Positions 1-6,597 of a stretch of 8,652 bases of DNA are shown here, in pieces; position 1 is the first letter of the stretch; every line of letters starts with the position of its first letter. A program made the translations under genes and the position numbers. This DNA is from Micrococcales bacterium (GTDB taxonomy: Bacteria > Actinomycetota > Actinomycetes > Actinomycetales > Dermatophilaceae), in the NCBI GenBank assembly GCA_003132125.1, contig PKWT01000432.1, positions 6,135-14,786 of the forward strand, written 5' to 3'. Under the pieces are notes generated by a model. The model did not search any database and was not told the origin of the DNA. It worked only from the letters and a program-made list of their open reading frames with translations.

Positions 1-85
1 TCAGGTCCTTGATGTCCGGGAAGTCGGCTGTCTTCGAGAACGGAACTGTCTTCGGAGGCGGAGTCCCGGGGTTCTTGGCGGCCAC
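1..85 (-). CDS. xseB: Probable exonuclease VII small subunit, 5' fragment
   Basis: Only the first 28 codons are inside the window. The frame opens with GTG (85-83), 9 nt after the xseA stop, and stays open to position 1. The visible peptide is a Pro/Lys-rich, disordered-looking N-terminus ending ADFPDIKDL. In actinobacterial XseB proteins, an Asp-Leu like this often leads into the conserved SYEQAR-type first helix, but that part is outside the window. The assignment therefore rests mainly on position: the small subunit gene normally follows xseA directly. XseB is a roughly 70-90 aa helical protein; several copies bind the C-terminal helices of XseA to form the cytoplasmic single-strand exonuclease. 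A weak AGGG precedes the GTG, so translation may depend on coupling to xseA. Another small actinobacterial ORF cannot be excluded. Confidence 0.6.
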   Translation of the reverse strand, partial: MAAKNPGTPPPKTVPFSKTADFPDIKDL

Positions 86-94
86 ACCAACACC

Positions 95-1339
95 CTACGA
101 CCGTTGGCTGACGGGCCGGACTCCGAAGTCGCCCCGAGCGACCCGAACCCTCAGCAGCTCGTCCGGGTCGACGTCTGCCCGATCCATGACGATCCGGCCG
201 TCGGCGTGCTGGACCACGGCGTACCCGCGTTCGAGTGTGGACAGCGGCGATAGTGCTCGAACCTGTGCTCGCAGATGGTCGATCTGGTCACCCGCGCGAC
301 GCACGTCCGACAGGACTCGCGCCCTGGACCGGTCAGTGAGCGCGTCGAGCTCCTGCCTCCGGGCGGTGATCATGGCCCGCGGATCGGCCATGACCGGCCT
401 GGAGCGCAAGGAGACCAGGAGGCGACGTTCATCGTTGATGCGCGAGGTCAGGGCGCGGCATACCCGTTGGCGCGTCTGATGGATCGCGGCGCGCTGCTCC
501 ATGACGTCGGGGACGATCAGCTTGGCCGCGTCGGTCGGGGTTGAAGCGCGCACGTCGGCGACGAAGTCGAGCAGGGGGGTGTCGACGTCGTGGCCAATGG
601 CGCTCACCACCGGGGTGACGGCATCGGAGACGGCTCTGACCAGAGCCTCGTTGCTGAAGGGGAGCAGGTCCTCGAAGGATCCTCCACCCCTGGTGATCAC
701 GATGACATCCACACGTCGATCGGCATCGAGCTCATGAAGGGCGGCGCTGACTTCGGGCACCGTGTTGGGCCCTTGGACCGAAACCTGCCGTATCTCGAAC
801 TGGACTGCGGGCCAACGCCGTCGGGCGTTCTCCACCACGTCCTTCTCGGCCGCACTGGCTCGGCCACAGATCAGCCCGACCTTGCGGGGCAGGAAAGGTA
901 CGGGGTGTTTGCGATCGCGGTCGAACAACCCTTCGGACGCCAGGACGCGCTTGAGATGCTCCAGCCTGGCGAGCAGCTCGCCGACCCCGACCGGGCGGAT
1001 CTGGCGGGCGTCGAGATTCAGAGTGCCGCGCTTGGTCCAGAACGTTGGTTTGGCCTGGACGACGACGCGTGCGCCCTCGGACAGGGGCACGGGCATGGCA
1101 TCCAGGGTGGCGGTGCGGATGGTGACGTTGAGCGACATGTCGACGTCCGCGTCCCGCAACGTCAGGTAGGCGGTGGCCTGTCCCGGACGCCGGCTGACCT
1201 GGACCACCTGCCCCTCGACCCACAGAGCCGACATCTTGTCGACGTAGTCCGAGATCTTGATGCTGAGCAGGCGTACCGGCCAGGGTCTTTCGGCCGTGGT
1301 GTCCGCAGCGCGCTCGGGTAGCTGTTGGGGACTGCTCAC
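95..1339 (-). CDS. xseA: Exonuclease VII large subunit XseA
   Basis: XseA is the catalytic subunit of exonuclease VII, which degrades single-stranded DNA from both ends into oligonucleotides in repair and recombination clean-up. With the GTG start at 1339 it is 414 aa, normal for actinobacteria (about 400-420; E. coli 456). Residues about 20-118 form the OB-fold DNA-binding domain (LSIKISDYV at 25-33, ALWVEGQV at 38-45). The catalytic domain follows, with TRGGGSFEDLLPF at 216-228, a GHD at 249-251 where most homologues have GHE, and VADVRASTPTDAA at 260-272. Residues about 275-365 are helical and charged and should bind XseB. The C-terminal signature LERGYAVV is at 369-376. I chose GTG 1339 because a TAAAGT -10 element ends 7 nt before it. 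GTG 1348 (three codons longer) is the alternative; neither has a good Shine-Dalgarno. The frame is open further upstream to 1414, but that stretch runs into ispH and is probably non-coding. Confidence 0.95.
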   Translation of the reverse strand: MSSPQQLPERAADTTAERPWPVRLLSIKISDYVDKMSALWVEGQVVQVSRRPGQATAYLTLRDADVDMSLNVTIRTATLDAMPVPLSEGARVVVQAKPTFWTKRGTLNLDARQIRPVGVGELLARLEHLKRVLASEGLFDRDRKHPVPFLPRKVGLICGRASAAEKDVVENARRRWPAVQFEIRQVSVQGPNTVPEVSAALHELDADRRVDVIVITRGGGSFEDLLPFSNEALVRAVSDAVTPVVSAIGHDVDTPLLDFVADVRASTPTDAAKLIVPDVMEQRAAIHQTRQRVCRALTSRINDERRLLVSLRSRPVMADPRAMITARRQELDALTDRSRARVLSDVRRAGDQIDHLRAQVRALSPLSTLERGYAVVQHADGRIVMDRADVDPDELLRVRVARGDFGVRPVSQRS

Positions 1340-1346
1340 GGCCTTC

Positions 1347-1352
1347 ACTTTA
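1347..1352 (-). promoter_or_regulatory. Candidate xseA -10 element (leaderless)
   Basis: On the minus strand TAAAGT (1352-1347) fits the actinobacterial TAnnnT -10 pattern. Seven bases separate it from the GTG at 1339, which would put the transcription start on the start codon. No convincing -35 hexamer is visible; the expected position (about 1370-1375) falls on the ispH start. The spacing is seen directly; promoter activity is inferred. Confidence 0.4.
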
Positions 1353-1362
1353 GGAGGCGACC

Positions 1363-1368
1363 TAACAT
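1363..1368 (+). promoter_or_regulatory. Candidate ispH -10 element (leaderless)
   Basis: TAACAT (1363-1368) matches TAnnnT and is followed by 6 bases and then the ispH GTG at 1375, the geometry expected of a leaderless mRNA. An AGGAGG lies at 1352-1357, 17 nt from the GTG. That is too far for that start but 9 nt from an out-of-frame ATG at 1367. The two readings are discussed in the findings. Confidence 0.45.
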
Positions 1369-1374
1369 GATGGG

Positions 1375-2379
1375 GTGACTTTGACGACAAAGCGAGTGTT
1401 GCTGGCTGCCCCACGCGGGTACTGCGCCGGCGTGGACCGGGCTGTGGTGACGGTCGAGAAGGCGCTGGAGCTCTATGGACCGCCGGTCTATGTGCGCAAG
1501 GAGATCGTGCACAACAAACACGTGGTGACCACGTTGCAGAAGCGTGGGGCGATCTTCGTCGACGAGACCCAAGAGGTGCCCGAGGGCGCGACCGTCATCT
1601 TCTCGGCCCACGGCGTCGCGCCGGTCGTGCACGACGAGGCCAGGGCACGGTCGCTGAAGACGATCGACGCAACGTGCCCGTTGGTGACCAAGGTCCACCG
1701 AGAGGCCGTGCGTTTCGCGGACGAGGAGTACGACATCCTGCTGATCGGTCACGAGGGTCATGAGGAGGTCGTGGGCACGGCGGGGGAGGCTCCCGATCAC
1801 GTGACGCTCGTGGACGGTCCTGATGACGTCGCCAACGTCACGGTCCGCGACCCCGCCAAGGTCGTCTGGTTGTCCCAGACCACGTTGTCGGTGGACGAGA
1901 CCATGGAGACGGTGAGTCGTCTCCGTGAGAAGTTTCCCTTGCTACAGGATCCGCCCAGTGACGACATCTGCTACGCGACACAGAACCGCCAGCTCGCCGT
2001 CAAGCAGATGGCGCCTGACACCGACCTGATGATCGTCGTGGGCTCGCGCAACTCTTCCAACTCCGTACGGCTGGTCGAGGTGGCGCTGGAGCACGGAGCC
2101 CGTGCGGGCTACCTGGTGGACTATGCCGACGAGATCGACCCGTCCTGGCTCGACGGTGTGGGCACGGTTGGTGTCACCAGTGGTGCGAGCGTTCCCGAGG
2201 TGCTGGTGCGTGACGTCCTGGCCTTCCTGGCCGCGCGCGGCTATGAGGATGTTCAGCCGGTTGTTGCGGCCGAGGAGAGCGTGTTGTTCTCGCTGCCGCA
2301 TGAGCTCAACCGCGACCTCAAGGCCAAGTCCGGTATCGAGGCCACCAAGCTTCGCTACGACATGGGGTCGCTGCACTAG
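1375..2379 (+). CDS. ispH: 4-hydroxy-3-methylbut-2-enyl diphosphate reductase IspH
   Basis: IspH is the last enzyme of the MEP (non-mevalonate) isoprenoid pathway. It reductively removes the hydroxyl of HMBPP to give isopentenyl and dimethylallyl diphosphate, using a [4Fe-4S] cluster in the cytoplasm. All three cluster cysteines are present: C17 in GYCAGV, C100 in DATCPLV and C198 in DDICYATQNRQ. The substrate-binding set is also visible: H46 (VHNK), H78 (SAHG), H128 with catalytic E130 (GHEEVVGT, matching E. coli H124/E126), T168 (QTT) and the S226-S227-N228 motif in SRNSSNS. The length, 334 aa, is close to that of other actinobacterial IspH proteins. The start is the GTG at 1375, the only in-frame start that leaves the usual short tail before VLLAAPRGYCAGV; a TTG two codons later is a weaker option. 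The gene diverges from xseA and converges on rmuC, so it is probably monocistronic. Confidence 0.97.
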   Translation: MTLTTKRVLLAAPRGYCAGVDRAVVTVEKALELYGPPVYVRKEIVHNKHVVTTLQKRGAIFVDETQEVPEGATVIFSAHGVAPVVHDEARARSLKTIDATCPLVTKVHREAVRFADEEYDILLIGHEGHEEVVGTAGEAPDHVTLVDGPDDVANVTVRDPAKVVWLSQTTLSVDETMETVSRLREKFPLLQDPPSDDICYATQNRQLAVKQMAPDTDLMIVVGSRNSSNSVRLVEVALEHGARAGYLVDYADEIDPSWLDGVGTVGVTSGASVPEVLVRDVLAFLAARGYEDVQPVVAAEESVLFSLPHELNRDLKAKSGIEATKLRYDMGSLH

Positions 2380-3581
2380 GCCGAACGGGGGCTGGCTCCA
2401 GCGTCGCGGCCTGCTCCCAGCTCACGCACCTGTCGGAGCTCCAGCTCGGGTCGTGCCACCTCTGGCTCCAGCGCCACGATCAGCTCGGCGGCCGTCAAGG
2501 GCCGAGGAGCGGTCTCGACCGGCGGGGTCTCCGGCAGTGCTGAGTCCGCCAGACCGATCTCGTGCATCTTGCGGGCCGTCACGATGACCCTGGACTCCAG
2601 CGTGGCCACCAGGGCGTTGTAGCTCTCCACGGACTTCTGCAGAGAAGATCCCATCTTGGTGGCGTGCGCGCCCAAGGTGCCCAGCCGTGAATACAGATCG
2701 CTCCCGAGCTGGAGCAGCTGCTTCGCGTTGGCGGTAAGGGCGTCCTGCTGCCAGGTGAAGGCGACGGTGCGCAACAGGGCGAGCAGGGTTCCGGGCGAGG
2801 CCAGGACCACCTTCCGGGCCTGCGCGTACTCGAACAGGGCGGGGTCGGCGCCAAGAGCAGCAGCGAGGATGGCATCGCCCGGAATGAAGCAGACCACCAT
2901 CTCCGGAGTGTTGGTGAAGGCCGACCAATACGCTTTGGTCGCAAGGGAGTCCACGTGTCCGCGCAGTGAGGTCGCGTGCGATGCCAGCAGCCGCAACCGT
3001 TCCGCGGAGTCGATGGTGTCTGCCTGGGCGCTGAGGAAGGCGGTCATTGGAGCCTTCGCATCGATCACCAGGCACTTGTCGCCGGGGAGCCGGACGACCA
3101 CGTCAGGGCGCACTCCGCGGTCGTGACTGCTCACCGCGCTGACCTGCTCCTCGAAGTCGCAGCGCGCCAGCATGCCGGCGTGCTCCAGGACCCGACGGAG
3201 CTGGACCTCACCCCAGCTGCCCCGGATCGTGGACGCGTTGAGCGAACCCACCAGAGAGGCGGTCTGGGAGCGGAGCGCCTGGGTTGAGGTCGTGACGTCA
3301 GCCAGCTGCACGCTGACCTGGGTGAACTGCGCCACCCGGTCGCGCTCCAGGGTCCCGACCTGATGCTCGACACGGACCAGCGCGTCACGCAGGGGTGCCA
3401 GCAAGGTAGCGGTCTGGGCGTCCTCGCTGACCGCAGCCTCCAGATCGATCACCCGCTCGCGCAACAGGTCACGTTCGGTGGACAAGGCGGCTGAGTGTCC
3501 GGCAAACAGCACACGGGACACGAGCCAGGCCGACAACGCCCCTATGAACACTCCGACCACAGCGGCTATCAAGATCTCCAT
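2376..3581 (-). CDS. rmuC: RmuC-family DNA recombination protein
   Basis: RmuC proteins limit rearrangement at inverted repeats in E. coli; the exact reaction is unknown, but the family has a restriction-endonuclease-like fold. From ATG 3581 the protein is 401 aa. Residues 2-27 form one transmembrane helix (IAAVVGVFIGALSAWLV). A predicted coiled coil follows at about 33-115. The RmuC domain covers about 116-340: the hallmark GSWGEVQLRRVLEHAGM is at 121-137, RPDVVV at 158-163, and VIDAKAPM at 172-179, so D160 and D174-x-K176 resemble a PD-(D/E)xK active site. VVCFIPGD (229-236) and the SPGTLLALL block (262-270) are also typical. The Pro/Glu-rich tail after 350 looks disordered. I prefer ATG 3581 because the membrane helix begins immediately after it and a GTGGGA lies just upstream. 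An in-frame GTG at 3605 would add 8 residues and has no ribosome binding site. Confidence 0.93.
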   Translation of the reverse strand: MEILIAAVVGVFIGALSAWLVSRVLFAGHSAALSTERDLLRERVIDLEAAVSEDAQTATLLAPLRDALVRVEHQVGTLERDRVAQFTQVSVQLADVTTSTQALRSQTASLVGSLNASTIRGSWGEVQLRRVLEHAGMLARCDFEEQVSAVSSHDRGVRPDVVVRLPGDKCLVIDAKAPMTAFLSAQADTIDSAERLRLLASHATSLRGHVDSLATKAYWSAFTNTPEMVVCFIPGDAILAAALGADPALFEYAQARKVVLASPGTLLALLRTVAFTWQQDALTANAKQLLQLGSDLYSRLGTLGAHATKMGSSLQKSVESYNALVATLESRVIVTARKMHEIGLADSALPETPPVETAPRPLTAAELIVALEPEVARPELELRQVRELGAGRDAGASPRSA

Positions 3582-3640
3582 GTGTCCCACGGTGGCAGAA
3601 GGCACCGACAGTCACGGGCCGACACGGCGACCAACCACAC
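3569..3640 (-). CDS. Candidate 23-aa upstream ORF of rmuC
   Basis: A GTG at 3640-3638 is preceded by a strong Shine-Dalgarno GGGAGG (3651-3646) at 5-nt spacing, better than the site of rmuC itself. The frame runs 23 codons to a TGA at 3571-3569. It overlaps the rmuC ATG (3581) by 13 nt in a different frame. The peptide (MWLVAVSARDCRCLLPPW...) has an SARDCRC segment and no recognised family. If translated, ribosomes would cross and stop just past the rmuC start, so it could couple or repress rmuC translation. The ribosome binding site and frame are seen; the function is inferred, and it may be a chance ORF. Confidence 0.3.
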   Translation of the reverse strand: MWLVAVSARDCRCLLPPWDTWRS

Positions 3641-3698
3641 GTGTTCCTCCCGGACCCGCGCGAGGTGCGTGCCGTCATACGGGCTGGTCCTGAGGCAT

Positions 3699-3704
3699 TA
3701 AACT
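3699..3704 (+). promoter_or_regulatory. Candidate ychF -10 element
   Basis: TAAACT (3699-3704) lies in the only AT-rich patch of the rmuC-ychF gap, 9 bases before the ychF GTG at 3714. No Shine-Dalgarno precedes that GTG. A start site at about 3711-3714 would make the mRNA leaderless or nearly so. No clear -35 box is seen. Confidence 0.4.
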
Positions 3705-3713
3705 TCTCGTCTT

Positions 3714-4799
<1,086 letters not shown>

Positions 4800-4829
4800 G
4801 CAGCCGCATCGTCGCAGGTCAGAGGCTAT

Positions 4830-5933
4830 TTAGCGCTCCAAAGTCCTTGGAGAGTCCTTGGGAGGACTCAACGCCGCCGCCAGCATCCCATCCGCAGCCG
4901 TTCGCGTCCGATCCTCAGCGGTGGGCCACAGGTGCGAGTAGGTGTCCAATGTCGTCGTCGCCTTTGAGTGTCCGAGCGCCCGCTGGACCGTGACGACGTC
5001 GCACCCCGCAGCGATCAACCCGGAAGCGTAGTAGTGCCTCAGGTCGTGGAGCCGAACGCCAGTCAGGCCGGCGCTCTTCAACGTGTTCCGCCAGCGGTGT
5101 CCGACAGTGTTTTGGTGTGGCGGCTGATCGCCCTGTCCGACAAATAGCCAACCGTCCTCGCCCAGAGGAAGCAGCTCGACGTGGCGGGCGAGGATCTTCA
5201 CCAGCTCACTGGCGAGGAATACTGTCCGCTCCGACCCGTACTTCGGCGCACGGATCTCGACGGCACCGCCGTTAACCCGCTGGACCTGGCGCGAGACGGC
5301 CAACGTGCGACGCAGGAAGTCAACGTCGCCCAGCTGGACCGCCGCAGCCTCACCGAGTCGCAGACCAGCGAACGCGCAGAGCGCCACGAACGCCACGAAA
5401 TCGTTGTCGGCAGCCGCAAGGATCTTGCCTACCGTCTGGGTCGTTGGGATCTCCATGGACGCCTCGGCGCGTCGACGGCGGGGGAGCGTCACACCTGCGC
5501 TCGGATCGCGGGGAATCACCCTGTCCTCGACGGCAGCCCGCAGGACCGAGCGAACGTTCTGCGCCCGCGTGTGAATCGTGCCGACCGCGAGATCCTTGAC
5601 GACCATCCCCTTGACCCACATCTCGACGTGGGACTTCCTGATCTTCGACAGCGGGACGTTGCCGAAGGCTACCGAGCCCGCTGCGAGATCCATCGCACGT
5701 CGAGTACCTGGCACCCACACCTGGCGCTCCCGCCAGTCCTCGTAGAACGACGTGAAGGTGACCCGGCCTGCCTTCGGGTCGACATACGTCCCGATCACGA
5801 CCGATGCTGTGACCTCGTCCAGCCACGCCTTCGCTTCGACCTTTCGGCCGAAGTGTTTCGCGTGCTGCTTGCCAGTCTCGTCGTAGTACCGGGCACGCCA
5901 GACGCCGTCAGGTCGCTTCTCAATGCTCGCCAT
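4830..5933 (-). CDS. int: Tyrosine site-specific integrase
   Basis: This phage/ICE-type tyrosine recombinase should catalyse integration and excision of the element between attP and attB. It is 367 aa. Residues 1-60 form the N-terminal arm-binding domain (KRPDGVWRARYYDETGK). Residues about 61-150 form the helical core-binding domain (TFTSFYEDW, VRSVLRAAVED). The catalytic domain runs from about 160 and carries a full active site: R192 (AGLRLGEA), K231 (APKYGSERTV), H296 and R299 (LHDLRHYY), H322 (LGHSKATTTLDTYSH) and the nucleophile Y332. The gene therefore looks functional. The start is ATG 5933 with a Shine-Dalgarno GAGGAG (5946-5941) at 7-nt spacing. That site is partly inside a hairpin, and the upstream 64-aa ORF stops 15 nt before the ATG, suggesting coupled translation. 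The C-terminal tail after Y332 is encoded by repeat-containing DNA next to ychF. Confidence 0.95.
   Translation of the reverse strand: MASIEKRPDGVWRARYYDETGKQHAKHFGRKVEAKAWLDEVTASVVIGTYVDPKAGRVTFTSFYEDWRERQVWVPGTRRAMDLAAGSVAFGNVPLSKIRKSHVEMWVKGMVVKDLAVGTIHTRAQNVRSVLRAAVEDRVIPRDPSAGVTLPRRRRAEASMEIPTTQTVGKILAAADNDFVAFVALCAFAGLRLGEAAAVQLGDVDFLRRTLAVSRQVQRVNGGAVEIRAPKYGSERTVFLASELVKILARHVELLPLGEDGWLFVGQGDQPPHQNTVGHRWRNTLKSAGLTGVRLHDLRHYYASGLIAAGCDVVTVQRALGHSKATTTLDTYSHLWPTAEDRTRTAADGMLAAALSPPKDSPRTLER
4842..4861. repeat. Tandem 9-bp direct repeat at integrase 3' end
   Basis: AGTCCTTGG occurs at 4842-4850 and again at 4853-4861, an 11-bp period of about one helical turn. The repeats lie in the last codons of the integrase, 43-62 bp from the ychF stop. 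This is a plausible place for arm-type integrase or excisionase sites, but function is inferred. Confidence 0.5.
4852..4869. repeat. Inverted repeat (7-bp stem, 4-nt loop)
   Basis: GAGTCCT (4852-4858) and AGGACTC (4863-4869) are perfect inverted copies around TGGG, overlapping the second direct-repeat copy. It could be a recombinase binding site. There is no T-run beside it, so a Rho-independent terminator is unlikely. Confidence 0.5.
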
Positions 5934-5942
5934 AGTCGGGCT

Positions 5943-5959
5943 CCTCGCCTAACGCGAGG
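5943..5959 (-). promoter_or_regulatory. Hairpin overlapping the integrase ribosome binding site
   Basis: In the minus-strand RNA, CCTCGC (5959-5954) and GCGAGG (5948-5943) can pair as a perfect 6-bp GC-rich stem with loop GTTAG. The loop contains the TAG stop (5951-5949) of the 64-aa ORF. The 3' arm supplies the GAGG of the integrase Shine-Dalgarno GAGGAG (5946-5941). Ribosomes reaching the upstream stop would melt the stem, which suggests translational coupling. The pairing is read from sequence; the effect is inferred. Confidence 0.5.
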
Positions 5960-6143
5960 TGCGCTCTATGCTTGCCCGCGCCCGGGCTTGCTCACTCATC
6001 TCCCGATGGTGGGCCACCGACCAGCGCTGGCGAGCCGCCATGTGCTCTCTGGTGGCCTGCTGCACGGCATCCTCGACGCGAATGTTCATACCTACGTCGT
6101 AACACATCGCTCCGACATTCCCGCTCACTTGCGGAGGATTCAT
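5949..6143 (-). CDS. Small hypothetical protein between excisionase and integrase
   Basis: This 64-codon frame starts at ATG 6143-6141, which overlaps the excisionase TGA as ATGA, and ends at TAG 5951-5949, 15 nt before the integrase ATG. I do not recognise the family. Residues 1-18 are Gly/Pro-containing. From about 19 (MNIRVEDAVQQATREHMAARQ) the sequence reads as one or two amphipathic helices rich in Arg, Glu, Gln and Ala, with no cysteine pair, signal peptide or membrane segment. The basic helical character would suit a DNA- or protein-binding accessory factor, but that is a guess. Internal ATGs at 6107 and 6089 are alternative starts (52 or 46 aa); none has a good Shine-Dalgarno, which favours start by coupling from the excisionase. 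The case for a real gene rests on the tight overlap and spacing. Confidence 0.55.
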   Translation of the reverse strand: MNPPQVSGNVGAMCYDVGMNIRVEDAVQQATREHMAARQRWSVAHHREMSEQARARASIERTSR

Positions 6144-6367
6144 GCGGCGGTGGGTCCGTCGCTTTGGCTTTGCAGCCAGGTGGTGACTTCGTTGTGCCAG
6201 TAGCGCACGCCGCGGCCGATGCGGAAGCTGCGGGGACCGGTGCCGAGGTGGCGCCAGTAGCGCAAGGTGGCGACGGGGACGCGGACGATGTCGGCGACTT
6301 CGCCGATGGTGAGCAGTTCGTCGTCGCGCCCGCGCGGCGCGCCAGCCTTGTTGTCTTTGTTGTTCAT
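6140..6367 (-). CDS. MerR-like helix-turn-helix excisionase
   Basis: This 75-aa protein has a winged helix-turn-helix of the excisionase/HTH_17 type at about 17-66: LLTIGEVADIVRVPVATLRYWRH gives the two helices, and RIGRGVRYWHNEVTTWL gives the wing and last helix. Such proteins bind and bend DNA in attP arms to direct the integrase towards excision, and they often also repress their own promoter. The first 16 residues are polar and disordered. The start is firm: ATG 6367 is preceded by AAGGAG (6380-6375) at 7-nt spacing. The stop overlaps the ATG of the next ORF by 4 nt, giving a three-gene unit of excisionase, 64-aa ORF and integrase. A role as a small transcriptional regulator only is the alternative; position beside the integrase favours excisionase. 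Confidence 0.88.
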   Translation of the reverse strand: MNNKDNKAGAPRGRDDELLTIGEVADIVRVPVATLRYWRHLGTGPRSFRIGRGVRYWHNEVTTWLQSQSDGPTAA

Positions 6368-6597
6368 GGTCTTGCTCCTTGGTGGTGTGCGGTTCCAGGT
6401 GAGCCGTCTGGTCTCCTTCTACCTTCCTTAAGGCAGTGGTTGAGGGCCTGGTGGTCACCTTGATAGGCACTTCTTCGTAGCTGTCGTGGACAACTGGATC
6501 CAAACGTGGCCGGTCGCCGTGGGGAAGCAACGGAAGCTGCCTGCTCTCGGGGCCTGGGTTCGGGGACGTCTGCGGGCGGTTTCTACGCAGGTGGTTC
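6368..6597. other. 230-bp gap between relaxase and excisionase
   Basis: This gap separates the relaxase stop from the excisionase start and probably holds the promoter of the excisionase cassette, though no convincing -35/-10 pair was found on the minus strand. It contains two perfect 8-bp palindromes, CCTTAAGG (6426-6433) and TGGATCCA (6495-6502). A weak inverted repeat CTGCG/CGCAG (6570-6574/6586-6590) lies just after the relaxase stop. Any of these could be regulator or terminator elements, but none is diagnostic, and no T-run terminator is visible. Confidence 0.4.

Noticed and set aside
590..1321. 243-codon open frame on the plus strand
   Set aside because: It is antisense to xseA and arises from GC-rich codon bias. 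Its composition is Gly/Asp/His-heavy with no domain, while the opposite strand has a full XseA.
1349..1414. N-terminal extension of XseA up to position 1414
   Set aside because: It would overlap the start of ispH and its promoter. The added residues are not typical of the family, and downstream GTG codons fit better.
4800..4829. tRNA or tRNA fragment as an attachment site
   Set aside because: The 30-bp gap and its flanks show no acceptor or T-arm sequence such as GGTTCGANTCC.
5181..6203. 340-codon open frame on the plus strand
   Set aside because: It is antisense to the integrase and small ORF, Arg/His/Leu-rich with no recognisable motif. The integrase has all catalytic residues.
5949..6530. 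193-codon minus-strand frame that ends with the 64-aa ORF
   Set aside because: Its middle is an Arg/His-rich out-of-frame reading of the excisionase. Only the part after the excisionase stop reads like protein, so I kept the ATGA-coupled 64-aa start.
6570..6590. CTGCG/CGCAG inverted repeat after the relaxase stop as a terminator
   Set aside because: The stem is only 5 bp with an 11-nt loop and has no T-run on either strand; it is too weak to call.
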